Source: Cupriavidus sp. WGlv3
GTDB taxonomy: Bacteria; Pseudomonadota; Gammaproteobacteria; Burkholderiales; Burkholderiaceae
Direction: 5' to 3'
NCBI RefSeq assembly: GCF_023952475.1
Contig: NZ_JALHRX010000011.1
Location: 124,001-188,000, forward strand
Length of the DNA: 64,000 nucleotides
Under the pieces are notes generated by a model that saw only the letters and a list, made by a program, of their open reading frames with translations, had not been told where the DNA came from and made no database searches. Both the position numbers and the translations under genes were made by a program. Shown here piece after piece: positions 16,796 to 25,939 of the stretch; positions within the stretch are counted from its first letter, which is position 1; each line of letters begins with the position of its first letter.

Positions 16796-17890
16796 ATGCA
16801 AGCATCAGGTACTGAACAGGCGTTTGGGCAATGGATCGGTCAGGCCAAGCAATGGCTGCGCCGCATGCGTCGGAATCGCCTTCCAACAGCGGGATTTGGC
16901 CACGCCCGCGCCAAACGGCACGGCACTTCGGTGGCAATGACCATGTTCGCGTTTGCCATCGCTCCCCTGTACATGGCGGGAGCGCATGCCGAGGAATGGC
17001 CGGCGAAGCCGGTGCGCCTGGTGGTGCCGTTTGCCTCCGGTGGCGCCACTGACCTGCTGGCGCGTGCCGTGGCTCTCGAACTGGGCAAGCAGTGGAAGCA
17101 GCCGGTGGTGGTGGACAACCGGCCCGGCGCCGGCGGGGCCGTCGGCGCGGAGATGGTAGCCAAGGCAAGCCCTGATGGCTATACGCTGCTGCTGGCTTCC
17201 GGCAGCATGTTCACGGTCAACCCGTTCATCTATCAGAAGCTACCGTATTCCGCCGAGAGCTTCGAGATGATCAGCAAGGTAGCCAGCGGGCCAATGGTTG
17301 TGACCGTCAATACGCAAGTGCCGGCAAAAACCATGACCGAGCTGATTGCCTATGCCAAGGCCAACCCCGGAAAGCTCACGTTCGCCTCGGCCGGTAATGG
17401 CAGCCAGGTACACATGGCCAGCGAGGCCTTCGCAGAGGCTGCCGGCATCGATGTGGTCCATGTGCCGTACAAGGGCGAGGGGCCGGCCTACGCGGACCTG
17501 ATGGCCGGTACGGTCAACATGACCGTGGGCAATATCAACGCGATCTCGCCGCTGCTCAAGGGCGGCCGCTTGCGCGCACTTGCCGTGACCGGCAAAGAAC
17601 GCTCAACGCTGCTGCCCGATGTGCCGACGGCCGCCGAAGCCGGCTTGCAGGGGTTCACGTTCTACGGCTGGTTTGCGCTAATGGCACCGGCCGGTACGCC
17701 AAGAGCGTTGACTGCGAAGATGTATGCCGACTTGGAGAAGGCGGTGTCGGAACCCGGCATGCAACGCTACCTGGCGTCCCAGGGCATGGCCAGGACGCTG
17801 ACGCCGAAGGGCCGACTCCCCGAAGAGATCGCCCAGGAAGCCGGGCGCTGGAAGCTCCTGGTGGCGAAGCGGAAGATTGCTGCCAACTAG
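16796..17890 (+). CDS. Bug/TctC-family periplasmic solute receptor
   Basis: A 364-residue tripartite-tricarboxylate-type (Bug) binding protein. The core shows WPAKPVRLVVPFASGGATDLLAR, VVDNRPGAGGAVGAEMVAKA, PDGYTLLLA and HVPYKGEGPAYADLM, the family fingerprints; the PGAGG loop contacts substrate carboxylates. The start at 16796 is backed by AAAGGAGA. An unusual N-terminal extension of about 50 charged residues precedes the hydrophobic export segment (MTMFAFAIAPLYMAGAHA). No TctA/TctB membrane genes are nearby, so it is an orphan receptor. The ligand is unknown; the neighbouring dicarboxylate genes make an organic acid likely. Confidence 0.92.
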   Translation: MQASGTEQAFGQWIGQAKQWLRRMRRNRLPTAGFGHARAKRHGTSVAMTMFAFAIAPLYMAGAHAEEWPAKPVRLVVPFASGGATDLLARAVALELGKQWKQPVVVDNRPGAGGAVGAEMVAKASPDGYTLLLASGSMFTVNPFIYQKLPYSAESFEMISKVASGPMVVTVNTQVPAKTMTELIAYAKANPGKLTFASAGNGSQVHMASEAFAEAAGIDVVHVPYKGEGPAYADLMAGTVNMTVGNINAISPLLKGGRLRALAVTGKERSTLLPDVPTAAEAGLQGFTFYGWFALMAPAGTPRALTAKMYADLEKAVSEPGMQRYLASQGMARTLTPKGRLPEEIAQEAGRWKLLVAKRKIAAN

Positions 17891-17991
17891 TGGTTGCAAT
17901 GACGGGCGGACCAGCGCGCTGTGGCCAGGCGGATGACCTCGGCATCTATCCATCCGCCGCCCACCGCGCCCGGACCAGGATATAGCCAGGC

Positions 17992-18771
17992 ATGGCAGCA
18001 ACACTTTCGACAAGGCGACCGGCGACCATGGCGGCAGAACATTACGCAATCCTGGCTGCGACCATTGCGGCCGCCTACACGGTGTTCGGCCTGACAGGCT
18101 TTGGCGCGGCGATGGTCGCGGTACCCGTGCTGGTGCAATTCCTTCCGCTGCAGTTCGTGGTGCCGATGCTGCTGCTGCTCGATCTGGTGGCGACCGCCGT
18201 GGTGGGTGTGCGGAACCGGAGTTCGGTGTCGCACACCGAATTGTTTCGATTGCTTCCGTTCATGATGATCGGCGTGGCGCTGGGCACCACCGTGCTGGCA
18301 AAGCTCGAATCCCGCTGGCTGCTGGTGGGGCTCGGCCTGTTTGTGCTGGCCATGACGGCGCGCGCATTGATGGGTTCCTCCGGGCGCATGGCTGCCGCCG
18401 CAAAGGGGTGGTCAGTGCCGGCCGGTGTCATTGGTGGCGTATTCAGCGCCTTGTTTGGCACGGGCGGGCCGATCTACACGATGTATCTGGCGAGCCGTCT
18501 TCCTGAGATCGACGTGTTCCGGTCCACCATTGCGTCCGTGATCCTGTCCAGTGCGGTAGCCAGGCTGCTGGCGTTTGCCGGCGGCGGTCTCCTGCAACAA
18601 GACGAGCTATGGCGCAGTGCCGCGTTTGCCATGCCATTCAGTCTGGCCGGGTTGGCCGTGGGCTCCTGCCTGCGCCGGCGCATCGCGGCAGATGCCGTAC
18701 GCCGTGCGCTGCTGGTGTTCCTCGGTGCCAGTGGCGCTTCGGTGCTGGTCCGCGGCCTGCTGATGCGATGA
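17992..18771 (+). CDS. TSUP (TauE/SafE) family membrane permease
   Basis: A 259-residue integral membrane protein with about eight hydrophobic segments, starting AAYTVFGLTGFGAAMVAVPVLVQFLPL and with the mid-protein repeat GGVFSALFGTGGPIYTMYLASRLP. TSUP proteins export sulfite, sulfoacetate or other small organic anions. It sits 101 bp after a Bug receptor gene. It is intact, unlike the related gene at 37.5 kb, so it could take over sulfite export if that one is dead. ATG 18028 is an alternative start. Confidence 0.87.
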   Translation: MAATLSTRRPATMAAEHYAILAATIAAAYTVFGLTGFGAAMVAVPVLVQFLPLQFVVPMLLLLDLVATAVVGVRNRSSVSHTELFRLLPFMMIGVALGTTVLAKLESRWLLVGLGLFVLAMTARALMGSSGRMAAAAKGWSVPAGVIGGVFSALFGTGGPIYTMYLASRLPEIDVFRSTIASVILSSAVARLLAFAGGGLLQQDELWRSAAFAMPFSLAGLAVGSCLRRRIAADAVRRALLVFLGASGASVLVRGLLMR

Positions 18772-18838
18772 CATCCTGTCTGCACAGCGCTCACCATAGC
18801 GGCGCACGCAGCGGTTGCAACGGAGTATCCCATTCGCC

Positions 18839-18884
18839 ATTGAGTTTTATTTCAATTGAGCATGGTTTCCCGGCGCGATAGCCT
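18839..18884 (+). promoter_or_regulatory. Promoter with ATTGA-N8-TCAAT element (site C)
   Basis: ATTGA (18839-18843), eight bases, TCAAT (18852-18856) overlaps a -35-like TTGAGC (18856-18861). It is followed after 17 bases by TAGCCT (18879-18884) and 38 bases before the CMD start codon. The same layout recurs at 26863-26908 and, with a weaker left arm, at 27483-27529. Confidence 0.5.
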
Positions 18885-18921
18885 TGCGCGGGCGTATCAC
18901 CATGAGAACGAGGAAGAGACT

Positions 18922-19575
18922 ATGGCAGCAAGTGTCAAGGACATCATCTCCGGGATAAAAGGCCCGGCTTCGACCTATGTGCAGGCATTTGAGACGCACC
19001 GGTCCCACTTGCATGCGGCCGAAGATGGAGAAGCGGGATTGACCCCTCGCCAGCGGGCGCTGGTCCGGATCGCCATTGCCGTCGCAATTCCCTGCGCGGA
19101 AATGTTGCGGACCTGCAGGAACGAAGCAGGGGGGATCGTTGCGCGAGAGGAGATCGAGCAGGCAGTCAGCGTTGCCACAGCCTTGCGGGCGGGTGCCGCG
19201 GTGGCTTACGGCAGGCTGGCGTACAAGTACCTCAATGGCGAGGAAGACGGCGCCGCCGTCTCTTCGGCTGTTTCCGAAATCAAGAAAGATCGTGAGCTGA
19301 TGACCCAATTTCGCAGGTCATCGCCAGCGGATTTCGAGCGGCTGACGAAGATGCTCGGCGAGATGCACAAGGACGGGCTGCCTCTGTCCAGGCTCGACTA
19401 TGAATTGCTTGCTATCGGCTGCGCTACTATTACCCAGTGTGTGTATTGCATGGAGCGTCATGTTGATGCGGCGCGCGCGCTAGGTATCGTGCCAGCGCAG
19501 GTTGCGCAGGTGGTTCACCTGGCTGTGTCGGCCCGGATCGAAGCGTCGTTCCTCGCAGCCGGAGAGATACTGTAA
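18922..19575 (+). CDS. Double carboxymuconolactone-decarboxylase-domain protein (AhpD-like)
   Basis: A 217-residue protein with two CMD/AhpD-type halves. The second carries the redox motif TQCVYCMERH (C173-x2-C176, H180) typical of AhpD-like peroxidase-coupling proteins. The first half has a looser pair, IPCAEMLRTC (C58, C65). The start at 18922 follows GAGGAAGAG. Such proteins reduce peroxides or relay thiol-disulfide electrons; a few are decarboxylases. The promoter resembles those of the thioesterase and CoA-transferase genes near 27 kb, tying it to the sulfur cluster by regulation. The substrate is unknown. Confidence 0.85.
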   Translation: MAASVKDIISGIKGPASTYVQAFETHRSHLHAAEDGEAGLTPRQRALVRIAIAVAIPCAEMLRTCRNEAGGIVAREEIEQAVSVATALRAGAAVAYGRLAYKYLNGEEDGAAVSSAVSEIKKDRELMTQFRRSSPADFERLTKMLGEMHKDGLPLSRLDYELLAIGCATITQCVYCMERHVDAARALGIVPAQVAQVVHLAVSARIEASFLAAGEIL

Positions 19576-19670
19576 AAACGGCCGCGAAGTGCAAGCTGGC
19601 TTATGGCATGGCTTGGCTTCGCGTGGCTCGGCATCCGTAGCAGGTCATTTTTTCGCTCGCGCATACCCGA

Positions 19671-20651
19671 ATGATGAGTATCCTCCCCCAGTTTCGCGTA
19701 GCAGCCTTGGTCTTCATTGGCGCCATGATGGCCTCCTCGGCGTTCGCCCAGTCATGGCCGACGAAGCCCGTCAGGCTTGTTGTGCCTTTCGCAGCAGGCG
19801 GCGCGACGGATGTCATTGCCCGATCTCTGGCGCAAAAGCTTGGCGACATATGGAAGCAGAGCGTCGTAGTGGATAACAGGCCTGGCGCAGGGGGCGGTGT
19901 CGCGGCGTCGCTCGTGGCAAAGTCTCCTGCAGACGGGTATACGATGATCCTGGTCGGCGGAAGTCAGCTGACGGTGAACCCGCACATCTATCGGCAATTG
20001 CCGTATAGCCCCTCAGACTTCACCATCATTGCCAATATAGCCAGAGGCCCCATGGTGATTGCTGTAGGGTCCGCTGTCCCCGCCCAGACTCTGAAGGACC
20101 TTGTGGCGCTTGCCAGATCAACACCGGGCCAGCTGAATTTTGGATCTGCTGGCAATGGCACCCAGGTCCACATGGCGGGAGAAGCGTTTGCCGATGCCGC
20201 CAGGATCGATCTCAAGCACGTGCCCTATAAGGGCGAGGCTCCCGCGTTGAATGACCTGATGGGGGGGCAAGTGCAGGTTGTGGTTGGAAACATCGCAGCC
20301 GTATCTCCATTTGTGAACGCTGGCCGCATCAAGGCGCTGGCGATTACCGATAAAAGCCGCTCTCCCATGTTGCCGGAAGTGCCTACTGCAACCGAAGCTG
20401 GTGTTCCGGGCCTGGAAGATATTTCGGCATGGTTTGCGCTGCTAGTTCCAGCGGGTACGCCAGCAGACATTGAGCGCAAAATCCGGGCCGACACTGTCAA
20501 GGCGCTGCAAGACAACGAACTCAAGGCGAGACTGATGTCGCAGGGTATGCGTGCGGGGGGTGAAGATGCGTCGCAGATGAAGGCAATCATTGCAGCCGAA
20601 TCGCAGAAGTGGGCCCGAATCGTCAAGCTGAAACAGCTCAGCGCAGACTGA
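19671..20651 (+). CDS. Bug/TctC-family periplasmic solute receptor
   Basis: A 326-residue Bug receptor with a cleavable signal (VAALVFIGAMMASSAFAQ). The family motifs are WPTKPVRLVVPFAAGGATDVIAR, DNRPGAGGGVAASLVAKSPADGYT and HVPYKGEAPALNDLMGGQVQ. It closely resembles the receptor at 16796 in order and wording of these motifs, so the pair may be a duplication. It lies 95 bp after the CMD gene. It is convergent with a LysR gene whose stop is 12 bp away. No membrane partner genes are present. Confidence 0.92.
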   Translation: MMSILPQFRVAALVFIGAMMASSAFAQSWPTKPVRLVVPFAAGGATDVIARSLAQKLGDIWKQSVVVDNRPGAGGGVAASLVAKSPADGYTMILVGGSQLTVNPHIYRQLPYSPSDFTIIANIARGPMVIAVGSAVPAQTLKDLVALARSTPGQLNFGSAGNGTQVHMAGEAFADAARIDLKHVPYKGEAPALNDLMGGQVQVVVGNIAAVSPFVNAGRIKALAITDKSRSPMLPEVPTATEAGVPGLEDISAWFALLVPAGTPADIERKIRADTVKALQDNELKARLMSQGMRAGGEDASQMKAIIAAESQKWARIVKLKQLSAD

Positions 20652-20663
20652 CCTGGCCCACGG

Positions 20664-21590
20664 CTAGGAACTGAGTGCGCGATCCCAGACGGGCACCTCG
20701 CCAATATCGGCAACCAGGAAGTCGATGAAGCTGCGAATGACAGCGCGCGCATAACGCGAGCGGTAGTACATCGCGTACAGCGAATGTGAGATCGCCGCCC
20801 GGTATTCCGGGACCACAAGCTTCAGGTGCCCCGACAGGATATCGTGGGAGACCAGATAGGTGGGCAGGCAAGCGACACCGTAGCCCTGCAACGCAGCCTC
20901 GCGCAGCGCCAGGCTGGAATTCGAGGTCAGCCTGGATGCGATGCCGATGTGCTGCACCATCGTTTCTCGCTGGAACGTCCATGCGCCATTCATGGTCATT
21001 TCCGGATAAACCAGGCATTGATGCCGCATCAGGTCGGAAGGTTCCAGAATCGCTTCATGCCTGGCCAGGTACGCTGGCGCAGCGCAATATACCCAGTGTA
21101 TGGGTGCCAGCTTGCGAGCGGCGTAGCCCGAGTCGGTGTCGCCCGTGATGCGCACCGCGACATCAAAGTTCTCTTCAGCGAGATTTACCAGCCGGTCGTC
21201 AAGTGTTACGCGCGCGTCCACATCCGGATATGCGCCGAGGTACCTGCCCACTATAGGGGTGAGTTGCTTGCTGCCGAACGCAATGGAGCAAGTCACCCTC
21301 AGTGTCCCTTCAAGGCGCTGGGACTGTCTGGTTGCATCAAGCGTGCTCTCTACGTCGGAGAGAATTCCGTTCGCCCGCTCCAGCATGATGCGACCACTAT
21401 CCGTCAGCGTCATGCTGCGGGTCGTGCGCTTGACCAGCAATACGCCAAGTCGGTCTTCGAGCTGCGAAAGGCTCTTGCTCACGGCTGAAGGCGACAAATT
21501 GAGTTCTCTCGCAGCTGCGCTCAAGCTGCCCAGTTCGGCCACCCTGACAAACACAGTGATCTGTGTGAACGTTGCGAAGCTTTTAGACAT
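20664..21590 (-). CDS. LysR-family regulator, divergent from permease/C-S lyase
   Basis: A 308-residue LysR regulator with the HTH at residues about 20-60 (GSLSAAARELNLSPSAVSKSLSQLEDRLG) and the CrgA-like continuation LVKRTTRSMTLTDSGR. Its effector domain opens GTLRVTCSIAFGSKQLTPIVG. The start at 21590 is chosen because it leaves a normal LysR N-terminus. It is transcribed away from the HAAAP permease and PatB-type lyase genes. A perfect 9-bp dyad lies in the intervening 325 bp, the classic LysR arrangement for control of the divergent operon. Confidence 0.93.
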   Translation of the reverse strand: MSKSFATFTQITVFVRVAELGSLSAAARELNLSPSAVSKSLSQLEDRLGVLLVKRTTRSMTLTDSGRIMLERANGILSDVESTLDATRQSQRLEGTLRVTCSIAFGSKQLTPIVGRYLGAYPDVDARVTLDDRLVNLAEENFDVAVRITGDTDSGYAARKLAPIHWVYCAAPAYLARHEAILEPSDLMRHQCLVYPEMTMNGAWTFQRETMVQHIGIASRLTSNSSLALREAALQGYGVACLPTYLVSHDILSGHLKLVVPEYRAAISHSLYAMYYRSRYARAVIRSFIDFLVADIGEVPVWDRALSS

Positions 21591-21915
21591 ATTTTCGGAG
21601 GCGCCGGCCTGGCAGCGTATGCGCGTCCCCTGTAGTGCTGAGGGCAGCATCATTCTATTCCGAAGCGTGACGCATCGCATCTACCTGGTTCGCGCCACCT
21701 ACCCGGCGACGCCGGCATCTTTGACTTTCCATCAAAGATGGTTTGAAGGGAATTCGCTAACTGAATCGTCGAAAGTCCCTGAGAATGGATCGGGGTCGAA
21801 GGCGAAAGGAAGTGAGGACCACCAATCCGTATGCAAGCGTCGGTGTGCTGAAAAGCAAAGAAGGCCCGACTGCCGAACTGCTTTAAAAAATAGCTTGAGA
21901 AATTATGGAGGAGAA
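21591..21915. promoter_or_regulatory. Divergent promoter region with 9-bp dyad
   Basis: This 325-bp gene-free gap contains CATCTTTGA (21716-21724), seven bases, TCAAAGATG (21732-21740), a perfect inverted repeat. Within it TTTGA and TCAAA are spaced like a LysR recognition site. GGAGGAG at 21907-21913 is the ribosome binding site of the permease. The region most likely carries both the LysR promoter and the permease-lyase promoter. Confidence 0.65.
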
Positions 21916-23193
21916 ATGAGACAACTGACCATTTCTGCTGAGGAGATGCGCGTGCCGTTTACGCGCTACGACCTCGGCTGGGTCATCCTGTGTATCGGGA
22001 TGGCCATTGGTGCCGGCGTGGTGTTTTTGCCGGTCCAGGTCGGGATCATGGGAGTGTGGGTATTCATCGCATCCGTCATCCTGGCCTATCCCGCGCTCTA
22101 CATGATGCAGAACCTTTATTTGAGGACGCTGTCGGAGAGCGCGGACTGCGATAGCTATGTCAGCATCATTACCCATTACCTGGGTAAGAACTGGGGCTTC
22201 TTTCTAAGTATTGCTTATCTCCTCATGCTGCTGAAGGGGATGTTGACGTACTCGTTGGCCGTGACCTTCGATAGCGCCAAGTATTTGCAGACCTTCGGTA
22301 TCACCACCCAGCTGCTGTCGGATAGTCCGCTGTACTCTCTGACGATTCTGGTTGTGCTGGTGCTGATCGCGGCGCAAGGTGAGCGGTTGCTGTTCAAGGT
22401 CTCCGGGCCATTGGTGATCGTGAAGCTCGCTATTGTCCTGCTTTTGGGCTTCGTCATGATCCCGCATTGGGACATCATGGGGAATCTTCCTTCGTTCCCC
22501 GAGTTGAAGAAGCTGGCGATCGACACCGTGCTGACTTTGCCGTTCACCGTGTTCTCGATTCTCTTCGTTCAGATACTGAGTCCGATGAACATTGCGTTCC
22601 GCAAGCAAGATTCAGATCCGCGCATCGCGACATACCGCGCGATCCGCGCGCACCGGGTGGCATACGTCGTGTTGGTGGTATCGGTGTTGTTCTTCGCCAC
22701 TTCGTTCACGTTCTCGCTATCGCACGAACAGGCATTGTCTGCCAAGGCACAGAACATCTCCGCACTGGCCCTGGCAGGTAGTGTGATTCCTGGGGCTGAC
22801 GTGTTGCTGATGACGACCGCGCTGAACGTGTTTGCCATCGTGACTGCATTCTTTGGCCTGTACCTGGGGATCGACGAGGCTGTTTCCGGCATCGCGATCA
22901 ATGTGCTGTCCCGGTTCATTCCCAGGGAGAACATCAACAGAAAGGTGGTTTCAATCGGCACATCGGTCCTGATCGTGGGAGCGCTCTGGCTTTGGGTGCA
23001 ATCAAAGTTCTCGATCCTTTTGCTACAGCAAATCGCCGCGCCCATCTACGGCGTCACCTCCTTCATTATCCCGTGCCTGCTTGTCTACAAGGTTCCTGCG
23101 CTACACGCCTACAAGTCCAAGTCGGTCTACTTCGTATTCTTCGTGGGTGTGGTCGTATGCATGACGCCCGTATTGAAGGCATTGGGGTACTGA
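21916..23193 (+). CDS. HAAAP-family amino acid permease
   Basis: A 425-residue carrier with about eleven hydrophobic segments. It is related to the hydroxy/aromatic amino acid permease family (SdaC, TdcC, YhaO/CyuP). Landmarks are YDLGWVILCIGMAIGAGVVFLP at the first helix, LPFTVFSILFVQILSPMNIAF mid-protein and ALNVFAIVTAFFGLYLGI. The start at 21916 is set by GGAGGAG; the longer open frame upstream is non-coding. It is followed 33 bp later by a PLP C-S lyase. In Escherichia coli CyuP is paired with a cysteine desulfidase, so uptake of cysteine or an S-substituted cysteine is a reasonable inference. Confidence 0.88.
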   Translation: MRQLTISAEEMRVPFTRYDLGWVILCIGMAIGAGVVFLPVQVGIMGVWVFIASVILAYPALYMMQNLYLRTLSESADCDSYVSIITHYLGKNWGFFLSIAYLLMLLKGMLTYSLAVTFDSAKYLQTFGITTQLLSDSPLYSLTILVVLVLIAAQGERLLFKVSGPLVIVKLAIVLLLGFVMIPHWDIMGNLPSFPELKKLAIDTVLTLPFTVFSILFVQILSPMNIAFRKQDSDPRIATYRAIRAHRVAYVVLVVSVLFFATSFTFSLSHEQALSAKAQNISALALAGSVIPGADVLLMTTALNVFAIVTAFFGLYLGIDEAVSGIAINVLSRFIPRENINRKVVSIGTSVLIVGALWLWVQSKFSILLLQQIAAPIYGVTSFIIPCLLVYKVPALHAYKSKSVYFVFFVGVVVCMTPVLKALGY

Positions 23194-23226
23194 AAACGCA
23201 TGATGGATGTTTGAGGGAATGATGTG

Positions 23227-24426
23227 ATGGTAAAGGTTTCAGAGTTCGAATTTGACGACATCGTTGATCGCAGCGACTCCAGTTCGATGAAGTGGTGTTT
23301 TCCGGCCAGCTTTCTCACACCGCATCAGGTGCGAGCCGAGCCGATTCCGATGTGGCTGGCGGATATGGACTTCCGCTCCCCCAGCGTCGTCGTCGAGGCA
23401 ATTCAGGGGATGGTGGCCAAGGGTGTGTTCGGATACTCCTCGGTTCCGGCGAGTTACTTCAAGGCGGTAGCGGACTGGCAGCGCCGGCGCTTTGGCTGGC
23501 CCGTCGACGAGGAATGGATCGTGCCGGTTGCGAGCGTCATTGCCGCGCTCAAGACCCTTATCCATGCCTTTTCCCGGCCAGGGGATTCGGTGTTGATCCA
23601 GCCGCCGGTATACGTGCACTTCCACCATGACGTCCTGATCAACGGGCGCCAGCTGGCGATGGCGCCGCTCAGGTTCGATGGCGAGCGCTACCGCTTTGAC
23701 CCGGAGGTCTTCGAGCGCGCCATTCAAGCGGATACCAAGCTCTTCATTCTCTGCAATCCTCACAATCCCACCGGGAACGTCTGGAGCCCGGACGAGCTGC
23801 GCGCCATGGGCGACATCTGCCGTCGCCATGGTGTGCTCGTCATATCCGATGAAATCCATGGGGACTTCGTCTTCGGTGGTGGCAAGAGGCACACGCCCTT
23901 CGCCTCGCTGGGGGACGACTATGCCGACAACAGTGTCACCTGCATCTCGGCAAGCAAGACCTTCAACCTGGCGGGCCTGCAGTGCGCGAATATCGTCGTC
24001 TCTGACAAAGGTAAGCGGGACGAGATCAAGCGAACGATCGAGCGGAACATGAATGCGCACGTCAACATGGTGGGCGCATTGGCAACGGAGGCAGCCTACA
24101 CGTCAGGGGACCAATGGGTAGACGCGCTAGTAGGAAAGGTGGCCGCCAACCATGAATACTTCCGCACCGAGGTGAACAGCCGTGTCGACGGGATCCGCGT
24201 TCTGGACTCGGACTCTCTGTACCTGGCCTGGATTGACTGCCGGGATCTGCAACTGCCTCCCGCAGACCTCGAGAACTTCCTGCTAACCAAGGCCCGCGTC
24301 TGGTTTGATCGTGGACCGAAGTTTGGCAAGGAGGGCCACGGCTTCATGCGTGCCAATCTGGCGTGCCCACGCCAGACGCTGGATCGCGCGATCTCGCAGT
24401 TGACTTTAGCGCTGCCGCGCAAGTGA
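23227..24426 (+). CDS. PatB/MalY-type cystathionine beta-lyase (C-S lyase)
   Basis: A 399-residue PLP enzyme of fold type I in the MalY/PatB group, which cleaves C-S bonds of cystathionine and S-substituted cysteines to a thiol, pyruvate and ammonia. Visible are PMWLADMDFRSP, NPHNPTGNVW, SDEIHGDFVF and the PLP lysine at about K244 in SASKTFNLAGLQ. ATG at 23227 (AGGGA eight bases upstream) is preferred to GTG at 23224. It is operonic with the HAAAP permease, suggesting import and cleavage of a thio-amino acid. A paralogue with the same motifs lies at 61039. Confidence 0.92.
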   Translation: MVKVSEFEFDDIVDRSDSSSMKWCFPASFLTPHQVRAEPIPMWLADMDFRSPSVVVEAIQGMVAKGVFGYSSVPASYFKAVADWQRRRFGWPVDEEWIVPVASVIAALKTLIHAFSRPGDSVLIQPPVYVHFHHDVLINGRQLAMAPLRFDGERYRFDPEVFERAIQADTKLFILCNPHNPTGNVWSPDELRAMGDICRRHGVLVISDEIHGDFVFGGGKRHTPFASLGDDYADNSVTCISASKTFNLAGLQCANIVVSDKGKRDEIKRTIERNMNAHVNMVGALATEAAYTSGDQWVDALVGKVAANHEYFRTEVNSRVDGIRVLDSDSLYLAWIDCRDLQLPPADLENFLLTKARVWFDRGPKFGKEGHGFMRANLACPRQTLDRAISQLTLALPRK

Positions 24427-24547
24427 GCAATGCCTCGCTCGAGGCGTGTCTTCGGGCATCTGGCTTATCGGAAGCCATCGTCGTACGTTCGCAATTGATG
24501 TTCAGCGCTTTATCCAGTGGGTCTGATTCCCCACGAAAATTTCTGCC

Positions 24548-25789
24548 ATGTCACAAGATGTCACAGCTACGGAAGCAAGTGCTGGCTTGCCCCATGCAAG
24601 CGGGCTGATCGACCGGCGTGCGTTGCATGCCGCCTTCGCCGGCTTGAGTGCAAGTCTGGTCGCGATCGGACTCGCCCGTTTCGCCTACACGCCTTTGATA
24701 CCGGCGTTGATTCAGGCCCACTGGTTCAGCGCTGCCGACGCTGTCTCGCTTGGCGCGGCGAACTTTGCCGGATACCTGGTGGGCGCACTGTCAGGCCGCT
24801 TGCTTGCCGCTCGCATGTCGAACCGGAACGTCATGCGCTGGATGATGCTGACCGCCACCGCGGCGTTCTTCGCGTGTGCGCTTCCGGTCTCCCTGAGTTG
24901 GTTCTTCATCTGGCGCTTCCTGTCCGGGCTTTCCGGCGGCGCCATCATGGTGCTGGTGGCAACGACAATCCTTCCTCATATCCCATCGGCCCGCCGGGCA
25001 CTGGTGAGCGGCATGATATTTCTGGGTGTGGGTCTGGGCATTGCTGCGTCCGGCACCTTGGTACCCGGATTGCTGTCGATGGGCCTTCGTGCGGCATGGC
25101 TCGGCCTTGGGGCGGTGTCACTGCTGCTCACCGTGCTGAGTTGGGACGGGTGGCCACCCGCGGACAAGCCCGCTGGCAGACCTGCGCCAGGATCGGTGAA
25201 TGAATGTGCTGCAGCCAGCCGTCCCACCCTTGCTCGCATGCTCAGAATCATCTGTATGCAGTACGCCGCTAATGCATTGGGACTGGTGCCAGCCATGGTT
25301 CTGCTGGTCGACTATGTCGCACGTGGACTGGGACAAGGCGCGACAGTAGGCGCACGCTACTGGGTGCTCTATGGCGTCGCGGCGACTGCGGGACCGCTGT
25401 TCAGCGGATGGGCCGGGGGGAGGGTAGGCTTCGGCAATGCCTATCGGATTGCCCTGTTGCTGCAGGCGATCGCAGTTGGCCTGTTGGCAATCTCACAGCA
25501 TACCGCTGTGCTAATGGTGTCAACCATCATATTGGGCGCTTTCACGCCCGGCATCGTGCCATTGGTGCTGGGACGCATCCAGGAGTTGCTACCGCATGAT
25601 GCCATCCACCAACGAGCCGCCTGGAGTCGCGCGACGGCATCGTTCGCGCTGTTCCAGGCGTTGGGCGGCTACGGCTATGCCTGGCTATTCTCGCGCACAG
25701 ACGGAAATTACGGGCTCATCTTTGCCAGCAGCGCGGTTGCGTTGTTCCTGGCCTTAGCCATGGAATTGACTGCCAGGAGGCGAGACTGA
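24548..25789 (+). CDS. MFS transporter, YbfB/YjiJ type
   Basis: A 413-residue, twelve-helix major facilitator protein. The first helix ALHAAFAGLSASLVAIGLAR, followed by FAYTPLIPALIQAHWF and NFAGYLVGALSGRLLA, is characteristic of the YbfB/YjiJ family. It lies 121 bp after the PatB gene on the same strand and could export the product of that pathway or import another substrate. The family has no firm substrate assignment. Confidence 0.88.
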   Translation: MSQDVTATEASAGLPHASGLIDRRALHAAFAGLSASLVAIGLARFAYTPLIPALIQAHWFSAADAVSLGAANFAGYLVGALSGRLLAARMSNRNVMRWMMLTATAAFFACALPVSLSWFFIWRFLSGLSGGAIMVLVATTILPHIPSARRALVSGMIFLGVGLGIAASGTLVPGLLSMGLRAAWLGLGAVSLLLTVLSWDGWPPADKPAGRPAPGSVNECAAASRPTLARMLRIICMQYAANALGLVPAMVLLVDYVARGLGQGATVGARYWVLYGVAATAGPLFSGWAGGRVGFGNAYRIALLLQAIAVGLLAISQHTAVLMVSTIILGAFTPGIVPLVLGRIQELLPHDAIHQRAAWSRATASFALFQALGGYGYAWLFSRTDGNYGLIFASSAVALFLALAMELTARRRD

Positions 25790-25939
25790 CTTTTAAGCCA
25801 GTCAAGGCCAGAGCTTTTCGCTGGCGCACGTGCTCAGTCCGGCGCCATTGACACGTCTAACTAATGAGGCTACTTTCAACGATCCGCGGCTAGGGGTGAA
25901 ATCCATCTCAACGCCACCTGTTCTGCCTTTGGATCGTCG

